Positions 43,804 through 51,211 of a DNA stretch of 64,000 nucleotides are shown in pieces. Within the stretch, counting starts at the first letter, position 1. Every line of letters starts with the position of its first letter. The notes under the pieces are model-generated. The model searched no databases. It saw nothing but the letters and a program-made list of their open reading frames with translations, and was not told the origin of the DNA. Origin of the DNA: Flavobacterium litorale. Lineage in GTDB: Bacteria; Bacteroidota; Bacteroidia; Flavobacteriales; Flavobacteriaceae. Made by a program: the position numbers and the translations under genes. The stretch spans positions 1,269,501-1,333,500 of the forward strand of contig NZ_CP080429.1 in assembly GCF_019613795.1 (NCBI RefSeq), in the 5' to 3' direction.

Positions 43804-44025
43804 ATGCCTAGAAATTCTATCAAATCAAACCGTTCATTACTTATCGCAGCATTACTTTGGTTAATGCTAGGTTTAGGACTAACCTTTGTAGAGGCAGAAA
43901 GTTTGCCGTACCAAGCCGTATTAGGTAGTGGTTTTTTATTTAGTGGATATGCTGTTATGACCGCCAACAGGAATATTGCAGCAGATGAAGAAACTAATAA
44001 AAAGAAAAGTACTGCATGGATTTAA
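43804..44025 (+). CDS. Small two-helix membrane protein overlapping the SbtA-like gene
   Basis: 73 residues from the ATG at 43804; upstream in-frame sequence (MDLFFEICTCNNQQI) has no family character. Two hydrophobic segments are seen (SLLIAALLWLMLGLGLTFV and YQAVLGSGFLFSGYAVMTA) with a basic N-terminus and a charged C-terminus (DEETNKKKSTAWI). The 3' end overlaps the permease gene by 10 nt, so the two are translationally coupled. It does not resemble SbtB, which is a soluble PII-like protein. I do not recognise the family. Confidence 0.65.
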   Translation: MPRNSIKSNRSLLIAALLWLMLGLGLTFVEAESLPYQAVLGSGFLFSGYAVMTANRNIAADEETNKKKSTAWI

Positions 44026-44984
44026 ATTTACTGCTGGATAACCTTACCAACCCTGCACTTTTATTTTTTTTACTGGGTATTATAGCCGTACGATTTAAAA
44101 GTGATCTTGAAATTCCGTCTAATTCATCAAAATTTATTTCGTTATACCTGCTTTTTAGCATTGGCTTTAAAGGAGGGCAGGAGTTAGCACACAGTAATTT
44201 TTCGTTAGAGATAGTTTGGTCGGTAGTTTTCGGAATTTTTATAGCTGTTTTCATTCCATTGTACAGCTTCTTCTTACTTAAAAAACGATATACTATAGAT
44301 AATGCTGGTGCTATTGCAGCGGCATACGGCTCGGTGAGTGCCGTTACCTTTGTAACCGCAGTATCCTTTTTAGAAATTCAGGGCTATACCTTTAGTGGGC
44401 ATATGGTGGCTGTAATGGCGCTTATGGAAGCTCCTGCAATTATTGTAGGTGTGATTTTAATACGATTATACACTAAAAAGAGTGGTAATGCACAACCCTC
44501 TAGCATGAAAACGGTTATACACCACTCGTTAACCAACGGTAGTGTACTACTTATATTAGGTAGTTTATTAATTGGTTTTTTAGCAAGCGAGGAGCAAGCA
44601 CTGGGTATTAAACCTTTTACTACTGATATTTTTAAAGGATTCCTTGCCATTTTTTTACTTGATATGGGTATTGTAAGCGGACGAAAATTGAACGACTTTT
44701 TTAAAAGTGGTTGGTTTAGTGCCTTTTTTGCAATATGCATGCCGCTAGTAAATGGTTGTGTAGTTGCAATAGCCAGTGCGCTTATTACGCAAGACCCTGG
44801 TAACCGCTTTATATTTGCTGTACTTGCAGCAAGCGCATCATACATTGCCGTACCAGCTGCCATGAAAATAGCCGTACCTAAAGCCAACCCAGGTATATTT
44901 TTGCCCATGGCACTTGCGGTAACCTTCCCCGTAAATATTACAATAGGCTTGCCTTTTTACTTAATGATTATCCTGAATACCTAA
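44016..44984 (+). CDS. SbtA-like sodium-dependent bicarbonate transporter family permease
   Basis: 322 residues with about ten helices in two halves. The N-terminal NLTNPALLFFLLGIIAVRFKSDLEIP and SKFISLYLLFSIGFKGGQEL match the SbtA (DUF897) family opening, and the second half has LLDMGIVSGRKLNDF and AVLAASASYIAVPAAMKIAVPKANPGIFLPMAL. Cyanobacterial SbtA imports bicarbonate with sodium. In a heterotrophic flavobacterium the substrate is likely the same but unproven. It starts inside the small membrane gene upstream. Confidence 0.88.
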   Translation: MDLNLLLDNLTNPALLFFLLGIIAVRFKSDLEIPSNSSKFISLYLLFSIGFKGGQELAHSNFSLEIVWSVVFGIFIAVFIPLYSFFLLKKRYTIDNAGAIAAAYGSVSAVTFVTAVSFLEIQGYTFSGHMVAVMALMEAPAIIVGVILIRLYTKKSGNAQPSSMKTVIHHSLTNGSVLLILGSLLIGFLASEEQALGIKPFTTDIFKGFLAIFLLDMGIVSGRKLNDFFKSGWFSAFFAICMPLVNGCVVAIASALITQDPGNRFIFAVLAASASYIAVPAAMKIAVPKANPGIFLPMALAVTFPVNITIGLPFYLMIILNT

Positions 44985-45056
44985 CTGCCACACCATACCA
45001 CCGCAGGTCGATTCTGGTTGAATAGGAGAGGTGGAACCTGAACCAAATTATTTTAG

Positions 45057-45167
45057 ATGAAGATGCTAATGCTAAAAGCAAATGATGGCTACCCTGTTTA
45101 CGGTAATTCCAGAAAAGATTGGGATAATGGTAAACGCTGGGGATTCGATAACCCCGAATATAGATAA
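45057..45167 (+). CDS. Possible small ORF or frameshifted gene tail before the tRNA-Phe junction
   Basis: A 36-codon frame from ATG at 45057 to TAA at 45165-45167, ending GNSRKDWDNGKRWGFDNPEYR in short pieces of protein-like character. Just upstream, in another frame, a coding-like stretch (ERWNLNQIILDEDANAKSK, 45026-45082) stops exactly where this one becomes plausible; removing one base near 45080 would join them. A terminator follows 19 nt later. It could be a real small protein or the decayed tail of a larger gene. No family recognised. Confidence 0.3.
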   Translation: MKMLMLKANDGYPVYGNSRKDWDNGKRWGFDNPEYR

Positions 45168-45185
45168 AAAATGTATTATAACTAA

Positions 45186-45212
45186 AAAAGCCCACTCATT
45201 GAGTGGGCTTTT
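45186..45212. terminator. Bidirectional terminator between the small ORF and tRNA-Phe
   Basis: The arms AGCCCACTCA (45189-45198) and TGAGTGGGCT (45200-45209) form a GC-rich hairpin with an A run on the left and a T run on the right. It lies directly after the 3' end of the minus-strand tRNA gene and 19 nt after the plus-strand small ORF, so it can end transcription in both directions. Confidence 0.8.
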
Positions 45213-45214
45213 TG

Positions 45215-45287
45215 TGGTACCTCCAGGAATCGAACCAGGGACACATGGATTTTCAGTCCATTGCTCTACCAACTGAGCTAAGGTACC
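45215..45287 (-). tRNA. tRNA-Phe (anticodon GAA)
   Basis: Read on the minus strand the 73-nt sequence folds as a full cloverleaf: acceptor GGTACCT/AGGTACC, D arm GCTC/GAGC with AGTTGGTA, anticodon arm ATGGA/TCCAT with loop CTGAAAA (anticodon GAA), variable GTGTC, and T arm CCTGG/CCAGG with TTCGATT. The discriminator base is A; CCA is not encoded. It has a well-formed promoter upstream (45340-45310) and a terminator right behind it. Confidence 0.97.
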
Positions 45288-45309
45288 GTTATTGCTGTTA
45301 TTGCGGGTG

Positions 45310-45340
45310 CAAATATAGGGGTATTTTTGTACTATCCAAA
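45310..45340 (-). promoter_or_regulatory. Promoter of tRNA-Phe
   Basis: On the minus strand TTTG (45340-45337) and TATATTTG (45317-45310) are spaced by 19 nt, an exact Bacteroidota promoter. The predicted start is near 45303, about 16 nt before the mature tRNA 5' end. Confidence 0.7.
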
Positions 45341-45414
45341 ATAAAAACTAAAAAAATATAAATTCATTTTTTCAAGTTCAAATATTAATTTTAGCCTTGT
45401 CCAGCAGTGCAATT

Positions 45415-45671
45415 TTACTTAATCAAATAATCGTTTGGCTCTATGTATTCATAATCAGGAGAATCAATAAAAAATTGGCGTAACTGCCACACAACATTTG
45501 TTAACGTACCATAAAAGTACAAACGGTTATACCCTAATTTTTTGGCTAGTTTAAACCTATTTAAAATATTTTATTCTGCCTATCATCAATTGTAGAAGTC
45601 CCCTTTAAATAGTTTTTGTATGCTACAGCATAGCTGCTATCGCCTTTTAGTGGTATTGACTTAGCAAAAAA
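45415..45671 (-). pseudogene. Decayed minus-strand gene tail with a frameshift, unknown family
   Basis: Two adjoining minus-strand frames have strong protein character. The first (45671-45564) reads FFAKSIPLKGDSSYAVAY then KNYLKGTSTIDDRQNKIF and stops at 45563-45561. The second (45570-45418) reads NILNRFKLAKKLGYNRLYFY then GTLTNVVWQLRQFF and ends IEPNDYLIK, with TAA at 45417-45415. One base change in the AT run near 45563-45570 would join them into about 85 residues. No start is present; an in-frame TGA lies at 45674-45672, where the coaX promoter sits. I do not recognise the family. Confidence 0.5.
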
Positions 45672-45687
45672 TCAATTTGTATCTTTG
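45656..45687 (+). promoter_or_regulatory. Promoter of coaX
   Basis: TTG at 45656-45658 and TATCTTTG at 45680-45687, 21 nt apart, match the Bacteroidota promoter. The predicted transcript begins near 45693, which excludes the upstream TTG codon at 45677 and supports the ATG at 45707. It overlaps the 5' side of the decayed minus-strand gene. Confidence 0.65.
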
Positions 45688-45706
45688 TTCAACTAATAAA
45701 AAAAAG

Positions 45707-46447
45707 ATGCTTTTAGCAATAGATATTGGCAATACTAAAATTAAAGTAGCTGTTTTTGATGCAGATACCTTAGTTAATAAGCTAAGTTTTAACAAGGGCG
45801 ATATAAAGCACGAAATTCAAAAACTTTTTACGCAATACGCCGAAATTTCTAAAATAGTACTCTCATCAGTAGGGGAAGAGGATGCTCAACTGTTGTTATG
45901 GTTACAAACCCAAGGCAGTTTAACGATTATTAATCGTAATTCAGATTTTCCGTTTACAAATTGTTATAAAACTCCAAAAACGTTGGGTATAGATAGGATG
46001 GTGCTTTCGGCAGGGGCAGTATTGCAATTTCCGCAGCAAAACAGGCTGGTTATTGATGCTGGTACGTGCATTACGTACGACTTTATTGATAGAGCAAACC
46101 AGTATATTGGTGGAGCAATTGCGCCAGGTCTTCGGTTGCGGTACGAGTCCATGCATAATTTTACGGCAAAACTTCCGTTGTTATACCCAGAAATACCTGC
46201 TAGTTATGTTGGTACTACCACAAAACAAGCCATGCATTCGGGTGTAGTTAATGGTTTACTTTATGAAATTGAGGGCTTTATGCACAGGTATATTGAACAG
46301 TATGGCAATGTGGTAATAATATTGACAGGAGGAGATGCCGAATTTTTGGCTAAAAGATTAAAAAACACCATATTTGTCAATTCAAATTTTCTGCTCGAAA
46401 GTCTGAATAAATTATATTTATATACTATAAAAATCGAAAATGATTAA
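45707..46447 (+). CDS. coaX: Type III pantothenate kinase
   Basis: 246 residues from the ATG at 45707. It catalyses the first step of CoA synthesis, phosphorylation of pantothenate. Type III signs: the phosphate loop LLAIDIGNTKIKVAVFD at the N-terminus, TLGIDRMVLSAGAV near 95, VIDAGTCITYDFID near 115, the GGAIAPGLRLRYESMH motif near 135, and ILTGGDAEFLAKRL near 212. The start is set by the promoter and by the family beginning directly with the phosphate loop. It overlaps the next gene by 8 nt. Confidence 0.95.
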   Translation: MLLAIDIGNTKIKVAVFDADTLVNKLSFNKGDIKHEIQKLFTQYAEISKIVLSSVGEEDAQLLLWLQTQGSLTIINRNSDFPFTNCYKTPKTLGIDRMVLSAGAVLQFPQQNRLVIDAGTCITYDFIDRANQYIGGAIAPGLRLRYESMHNFTAKLPLLYPEIPASYVGTTTKQAMHSGVVNGLLYEIEGFMHRYIEQYGNVVIILTGGDAEFLAKRLKNTIFVNSNFLLESLNKLYLYTIKIEND

Positions 46448-47699
46448 AAGATTTATTGTAGGTATTTGCCTGCTTTTCACCGCGATGGTTTTTTCGCAAC
46501 AAAACAACTCTTCTCCTTATTCGTACTACGGTATTGGCGATTTAAAATTTAAAGGTACTGTAGAGAATCGAGCTATGGGTGGTTTGGGTATATTACCCGA
46601 TAGTATACACATGAATTTACAAAATCCAGCATCGTACAGCTCGTTGTTACTTACCAGTTTTACGTTAGGAAGTACGTATTCGGCAACAACATTAAAAACA
46701 GATGCAGCAGAAAGCGAGGCAACCCGAACAACCCTCGATTATTTAGCGTTGGGTATACCCATTTCCAGAAAGACGGCCTTAGCGGTTGGGGTATTGCCTT
46801 ATAGCTCTGTGGGATATCGAATAGAGAATACTGTAGTACAAGACGATACTGAAACATTTACGCAATTTGAAGGCGAAGGAGGGCTTACCCGTGTTTTTGC
46901 AGGAGTATCGTATAAAATAACGCCAAAACTATCGTTGGGGGCAGATGCACAGTATAATTTTGGTACCATCGAAACAAAATCGATAACAGCATTACCAAGT
47001 GTTCCTGTACAATATCCTACTCGCGAAATTAATACATCGGATTATAGCGGTATATCGTTTAATATTGGAGCCATGTTCCAAACTAAAATCAATCAAAAAT
47101 ACGATTGGTTTACCAGTGCAACCTATGCGCCATCATCTAAACTATCTAGCGATACTGAACGACAATTGGCAACAATAACCTTTGCCGGTTCGAGTGAAAT
47201 TATTGTAGATGAAATAGATGTTACCGTTGGGTCTGATGATGTTACCTTACCATCAAAAGTTACGCTTGGCTCAGGTTTAGGATTAAAAAGCAAATGGTTT
47301 GTAGGTGCTGAGTATACGTTTCAGGAAAGTAACGAGTTAGGGAATCGTTTTGACGATGTAACTAATGCTAGCTTCGAAGCATCGCACAGAGTATCGTTGG
47401 GAGGATATTATACACCAAAATATCAGTCCTTTAATAGTTATTTTAGTAAAATAACCTACAGGGCAGGATTAAAATATGAAAAAACAGGGCTTGTGCTTAA
47501 TAACGAGTCAATAAACGATTATAGTATATCTTTGGGTATGGGTTTACCATTAAACTACTTTTCGTCTAACCTTAATTTAGGTTTGGAGTTAGGGCAACGC
47601 GGTACAACCAATGCCAACCTCGTACAGGAAAATTATATAAATGTATTTGTTAGTATCTCTTTAAACGATAGATGGTTTGTGAAGCGAAAGTATGATTAA
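46440..47699 (+). CDS. Outer-membrane beta-barrel protein, unknown substrate
   Basis: 419 residues. A signal peptide (FIVGICLLFTAMVFSQ) precedes a sequence of alternating beta strands with conserved opening SPYSYYGIGDLKFKGTVENRAMGGLGI and NPASYSSLL, which resembles FadL-like or PorV-like barrels of Bacteroidota, and a C-terminal aromatic strand (VFVSISLNDRWFVKRKYD). It is probably an outer-membrane protein with about 14 strands, but no substrate can be named. It overlaps coaX by 8 nt and leads into the TPR and LptC genes. Confidence 0.8.
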   Translation: MIKRFIVGICLLFTAMVFSQQNNSSPYSYYGIGDLKFKGTVENRAMGGLGILPDSIHMNLQNPASYSSLLLTSFTLGSTYSATTLKTDAAESEATRTTLDYLALGIPISRKTALAVGVLPYSSVGYRIENTVVQDDTETFTQFEGEGGLTRVFAGVSYKITPKLSLGADAQYNFGTIETKSITALPSVPVQYPTREINTSDYSGISFNIGAMFQTKINQKYDWFTSATYAPSSKLSSDTERQLATITFAGSSEIIVDEIDVTVGSDDVTLPSKVTLGSGLGLKSKWFVGAEYTFQESNELGNRFDDVTNASFEASHRVSLGGYYTPKYQSFNSYFSKITYRAGLKYEKTGLVLNNESINDYSISLGMGLPLNYFSSNLNLGLELGQRGTTNANLVQENYINVFVSISLNDRWFVKRKYD

Positions 47700-47715
47700 T
47701 TAAAATTTTGGGATT

Positions 47716-49089
47716 ATGAAAAAGAAACTTGCCTTTTTAGTAACTATAGTACTAAACACTTTGGTGTTTACTGCGGTAGCGCAAACTACCGATAAATGCG
47801 AAAAGCAATTTGAAATATATGAAGAAAAGGTAAAATCCCGAAGTTATACCGATGCTCAGGATATTTTGGCAATACTACAAAAGGATTGCCCCAAGTACGA
47901 TACTAAAATATACACTTACGCCGAGAAAATGTACAAGTATAAAATAGAATCGTCTCGCACCCCCGAAACTAAAAGGGCTAACATAGATACGCTTTTAGTA
48001 TTGTATGCCGATTACGAAAAAAACTTTCCAGGCAATGGTAGTTTGGTACGCAAAGCCTTATTGCTAAAAGAGCAGCAAATGGCTGATGACGATGAGGTGT
48101 ACAAAATGCTAGATACTTTTTTTGCTGCCCACAAAAAAAAGTTTACCGATTACGATGCTTTACAGACCTATTTTAACCTGTATTTACAAAAGTACGAATC
48201 GGGCAAAACAATATCTCAAAAAGAATTTGTTGAAAAATACGCTACTATAGCAGCGCAAGTTGCCTACGCCCAAAATAAGCTTACCACGCAAAAAGCAACC
48301 TTATTGCAAAAGCAGGAAACAGCAATACTTACCGATGAAGAGAAGCAACTATTAGCTGATGCTGACCCAGCATTAGATGCACTAGATGCCGTTGCTGATA
48401 ACATTAGTATTATGGCATCCAAACACTTTTCGTGCGAGGTACTATCAGAATATTATGCTAGGAGTTATAACGACCATAAGGCGGATATTGAATGGCTTGG
48501 TGCAGTAGCCGATGTAATGTACAATAATAAATGTTATAATAACGAGGTACTGTACAATGCAGCTACCGCAATACAAAAAACACAGCCCACAGCGCAGTCC
48601 AATTACAGACTGGGTAAAATAGAACTTAAGCGCGGTAATACTAAAGACGCTATATATTACTTTGAAAAATCGGTAGCATTAGATAATGACATAAAAAATA
48701 AAGCCAATAAGTATTACGAAATTGCATCGGTATACAGAAATATCGACAAAAAAACAGCAAAACAATATGCTTTAAAAGCTGCCGAAACAAACCCCGAATT
48801 TGGTAAACCCTACATTATGCTGGCACAAATGTATGCTTCGGTTACCAGTGGCGGCGAATGCAATTTAACCGATTTTCAGCGTAAAGCATTAGTGTTTTTA
48901 GCACTAGAAGCAACTAAAAAAGCGGAGGAGGCAGAATCGAGATACAAAACTACCGCTGCTGCCATGGCAGAACGTTATAAAGAGAAATTACCTTCTAAAT
49001 CAGAGGCAAAAGCAGCAGGATACCGCCGAGGCGATGAGGTTACTTTCGGTTGCTGGATAAACGAAACCATTAAACTTCCAAAACTGTAA
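47716..49089 (+). CDS. Secreted tetratricopeptide-repeat protein
   Basis: 457 residues. A signal peptide (LAFLVTIVLNTLVFTAVAQ) precedes a helical protein. TPR units are visible in the second half (SNYRLGKIELKRGNTKDAIYYFEKSVAL, KYYEIASVYRNIDKKTAKQYALKAAETNPEFGKPYIMLAQMY). The C-terminus carries a conserved-looking GYRRGDEVTFGCWINETIKL. TPR proteins serve as periplasmic or outer-membrane scaffolds. It lies between an outer-membrane barrel gene and lptC with 16- and 2-nt gaps, suggesting envelope assembly. Confidence 0.85.
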   Translation: MKKKLAFLVTIVLNTLVFTAVAQTTDKCEKQFEIYEEKVKSRSYTDAQDILAILQKDCPKYDTKIYTYAEKMYKYKIESSRTPETKRANIDTLLVLYADYEKNFPGNGSLVRKALLLKEQQMADDDEVYKMLDTFFAAHKKKFTDYDALQTYFNLYLQKYESGKTISQKEFVEKYATIAAQVAYAQNKLTTQKATLLQKQETAILTDEEKQLLADADPALDALDAVADNISIMASKHFSCEVLSEYYARSYNDHKADIEWLGAVADVMYNNKCYNNEVLYNAATAIQKTQPTAQSNYRLGKIELKRGNTKDAIYYFEKSVALDNDIKNKANKYYEIASVYRNIDKKTAKQYALKAAETNPEFGKPYIMLAQMYASVTSGGECNLTDFQRKALVFLALEATKKAEEAESRYKTTAAAMAERYKEKLPSKSEAKAAGYRRGDEVTFGCWINETIKLPKL

Positions 49090-49091
49090 TA

Positions 49092-49643
49092 ATGAGGCAA
49101 TTTGTACGGGCTATAGTATTGTTTGTAATTATTGCTTCGGGGTTTTTAATAAGCTGCGAAACCAACTTTAAAGATGTACAGCGTATAAATACAGTTGCTT
49201 TTGCACCCGCAGCACGCTCGGAGGATATTAACCTAAAATATACCGACTCGGGCAAAGTAAAAGCCATATTGGTAAGTCCGCTAATGCTCGATTATTCTAA
49301 CATGCAGTATAAATTTAACGAGTTTCCAGAGGGCATACACCTAACCCTTATTGATAAATCGGGTAAAAACAGCTTTGTGGTTTCCGATTATGCTATTAGT
49401 TACGATGATACCCATATTATCGATTTGCAGGGCAATGTAAAAATAACCTCGTACGATGGTAAGGAGCTACAGGCACCACAATTGTACTACGACCAAAAAA
49501 ACGAGTGGTTTTATACCGAAAAAAGCTTTAAATTTACAGATGGCAAGGAGAGCTTCATACAAGGCGTTGGAATCGACTTTAGCAAAGATTTCAAGGTGTT
49601 TAATATGCAGCACAACAATGGCGAAATTAATAACGTAGAATAG
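49092..49643 (+). CDS. lptC: LPS export periplasmic protein LptC
   Basis: 183 residues. A lipoprotein-like N-terminus (IVLFVIIASGFLISCETN; Cys near 22) precedes the LptC/YrbK beta-jellyroll: EDINLKYTDSGKVKAILVSP, EFPEGIHLTLIDKSGK, SDYAISYDDTHIIDLQGNVKITSYDGKELQAPQLYYDQKNEWF. LptC passes lipopolysaccharide from the LptBFG pump to LptA. The lipobox-like Cys in place of a simple anchor is common in this phylum. It starts 2 nt after the TPR gene. Confidence 0.9.
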   Translation: MRQFVRAIVLFVIIASGFLISCETNFKDVQRINTVAFAPAARSEDINLKYTDSGKVKAILVSPLMLDYSNMQYKFNEFPEGIHLTLIDKSGKNSFVVSDYAISYDDTHIIDLQGNVKITSYDGKELQAPQLYYDQKNEWFYTEKSFKFTDGKESFIQGVGIDFSKDFKVFNMQHNNGEINNVE

Positions 49644-49650
49644 CACTAAC

Positions 49651-49848
49651 ATGAAATACCTTAAAATAACAGCATATATTTACCTTGCTGTAGCCGCTTT
49701 TTTTATTTACGAAGGCATAAATGCACTACGTAATAACGAGGACAGTATAATAATGTTCTTCTTTGCTGCGGTTTCTATTTTCCTATTCTTTTTCAGGATG
49801 CGTAATGCCAAAAAATTCGCTAAAAGAGATCAAAATAAGGAAAACTAA
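49651..49848 (+). CDS. Small two-helix membrane protein
   Basis: 65 residues. Two hydrophobic segments (YIYLAVAAFFIYEGINAL and IIMFFFAAVSIFLFFF) and a basic C-terminal tail (RMRNAKKFAKRDQNKEN). Family not recognised. The tight spacing (7 nt after lptC, 6 nt before the CNNM gene) and the clear topology support a real gene. Confidence 0.7.
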   Translation: MKYLKITAYIYLAVAAFFIYEGINALRNNEDSIIMFFFAAVSIFLFFFRMRNAKKFAKRDQNKEN

Positions 49849-49854
49849 CATAGT

Positions 49855-51120
49855 ATGGAAGTTACGATAATTATAACCAGTCTCTTCCTGTCAGCCTTTT
49901 TCTCAGGGATGGAGATTGCCTATGTATCGTCCAATAAAGTCTATTTGGGTGTAGAGCGTAAGCAAACCACCCTAATGTCCAAAATACTTACCAAACTTAC
50001 CGAAAACCCCGTACAATTTATTACCTCCATGCTAGTAGGTAACAGCATAGCATTAGTAGTATACGGTTACTACATGGGTAATGCAGTAATGGGCTGGATT
50101 GTAGCAACAGGCTGGCAAATACCATTATTTTACGAGGTTTTATTGCAAATAATAGTATCGTTATTTGTTATATTAATTACAGCAGAGTTCCTCCCCAAAG
50201 TATTTTTCCAAATATACGCCAACACACTCATAAAATTCTTTGCACTCCCTGCCTACATCTTTTCGTTTCTCTTTTATTGGATATCCATTTTTGTGATAAA
50301 AATATCCGATTTCATCTTATTAAAAATACTACGAACCAACGGAGATACTAAGGAAGCGTATTTTACACGAGGCGAGTTAGGAAACTACATTAACGAGCAA
50401 ATGGACGGCGTAAATGCCCAAGACGATATGGATTCCGAAATACAAATGTTTCAGAATGCGTTGGATTTTTCAGATTTAAAAGCCCGTGAGGTAATGACGC
50501 CACGTACTGAAATTGCTGCCGTTGAGCTTAACGACGCTGTTGCCGAATTGCGTGAGCTATTTGTAGATACGGGCTACTCCAAAGTAATTGTATACCAAGA
50601 TACCCTCGATAATATTATAGGTTACATACATTCTTTTGAGTTGTTTAAAAAACCAAAAACCATAAAAGATGCCATGATACCCATTGAGTATGTACCCGAA
50701 ACCATTTACATAAAAGAGTTACTTAACATACTTACCCGTAAACGCAAAAGTATGGCTGTGGTGCTTGACGAATATGGAGGTACATCGGGCATTATAACCA
50801 TAGAGGATATTATTGAAGAACTTTTTGGTGAGATAGAGGACGAACACGATTCTGACGAAGAGTTTATTGAGAAAGTATTGGATAACGGTGCGTATGTGTT
50901 TTCTGCACGATGTGATGTAGAGTATATAAACGAGCAATATGGGCTGGAGTTGCCAGAAAGTGACTCCTACGCAACCCTTGGTGGTTTTGTGGTAGATAAC
51001 ACAAAAGAGATACCCAAAACAGGCGAAAAAATAAAGCTGGATAACTTTGAGATTGTGATAGAAGCGGCTTCAAATAAAAAAATAGAACGCATCTGGTTAA
51101 AGCCCTTGCAAGAGAAATAA
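49855..51120 (+). CDS. CNNM/CorC-family membrane protein with CBS domains (GldE paralogue)
   Basis: 421 residues. The DUF21/CNNM transmembrane domain (about 1-140; LSAFFSGMEIAYVSSNK) is followed by a CBS pair (DLKAREVMTPRTEIAAVEL and AVVLDEYGGTSGIITIEDIIEELFGEI) and a C-terminal CorC_HlyC domain (VFSARCDVEYINEQYGLELP ... DNFEIVIEAASNKKIERIWL). CNNM relatives transport or regulate Mg2+. Gliding protein GldE has the same architecture but usually sits near gldD, which is not here, so this is a paralogue. Confidence 0.9.
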   Translation: MEVTIIITSLFLSAFFSGMEIAYVSSNKVYLGVERKQTTLMSKILTKLTENPVQFITSMLVGNSIALVVYGYYMGNAVMGWIVATGWQIPLFYEVLLQIIVSLFVILITAEFLPKVFFQIYANTLIKFFALPAYIFSFLFYWISIFVIKISDFILLKILRTNGDTKEAYFTRGELGNYINEQMDGVNAQDDMDSEIQMFQNALDFSDLKAREVMTPRTEIAAVELNDAVAELRELFVDTGYSKVIVYQDTLDNIIGYIHSFELFKKPKTIKDAMIPIEYVPETIYIKELLNILTRKRKSMAVVLDEYGGTSGIITIEDIIEELFGEIEDEHDSDEEFIEKVLDNGAYVFSARCDVEYINEQYGLELPESDSYATLGGFVVDNTKEIPKTGEKIKLDNFEIVIEAASNKKIERIWLKPLQEK

Positions 51121-51211
51121 AAAACTTTAGAAAATATAACTACACTACTTTTATTATTAAAGAGATAATTGTATTTTCGCCCACTGAAATAAAAATTAAT
51201 AAAGAATAAAA

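Noticed and set aside
45340..45414. AT-rich stretch upstream of the tRNA-Phe promoter
   Set aside because: I looked for an integration site or a second tRNA; only AT-rich filler is visible.
49855..51120. Assignment as gliding protein GldE
   Set aside because: Same architecture, but the expected gldD neighbour is absent, so the general CNNM/CBS call is safer.
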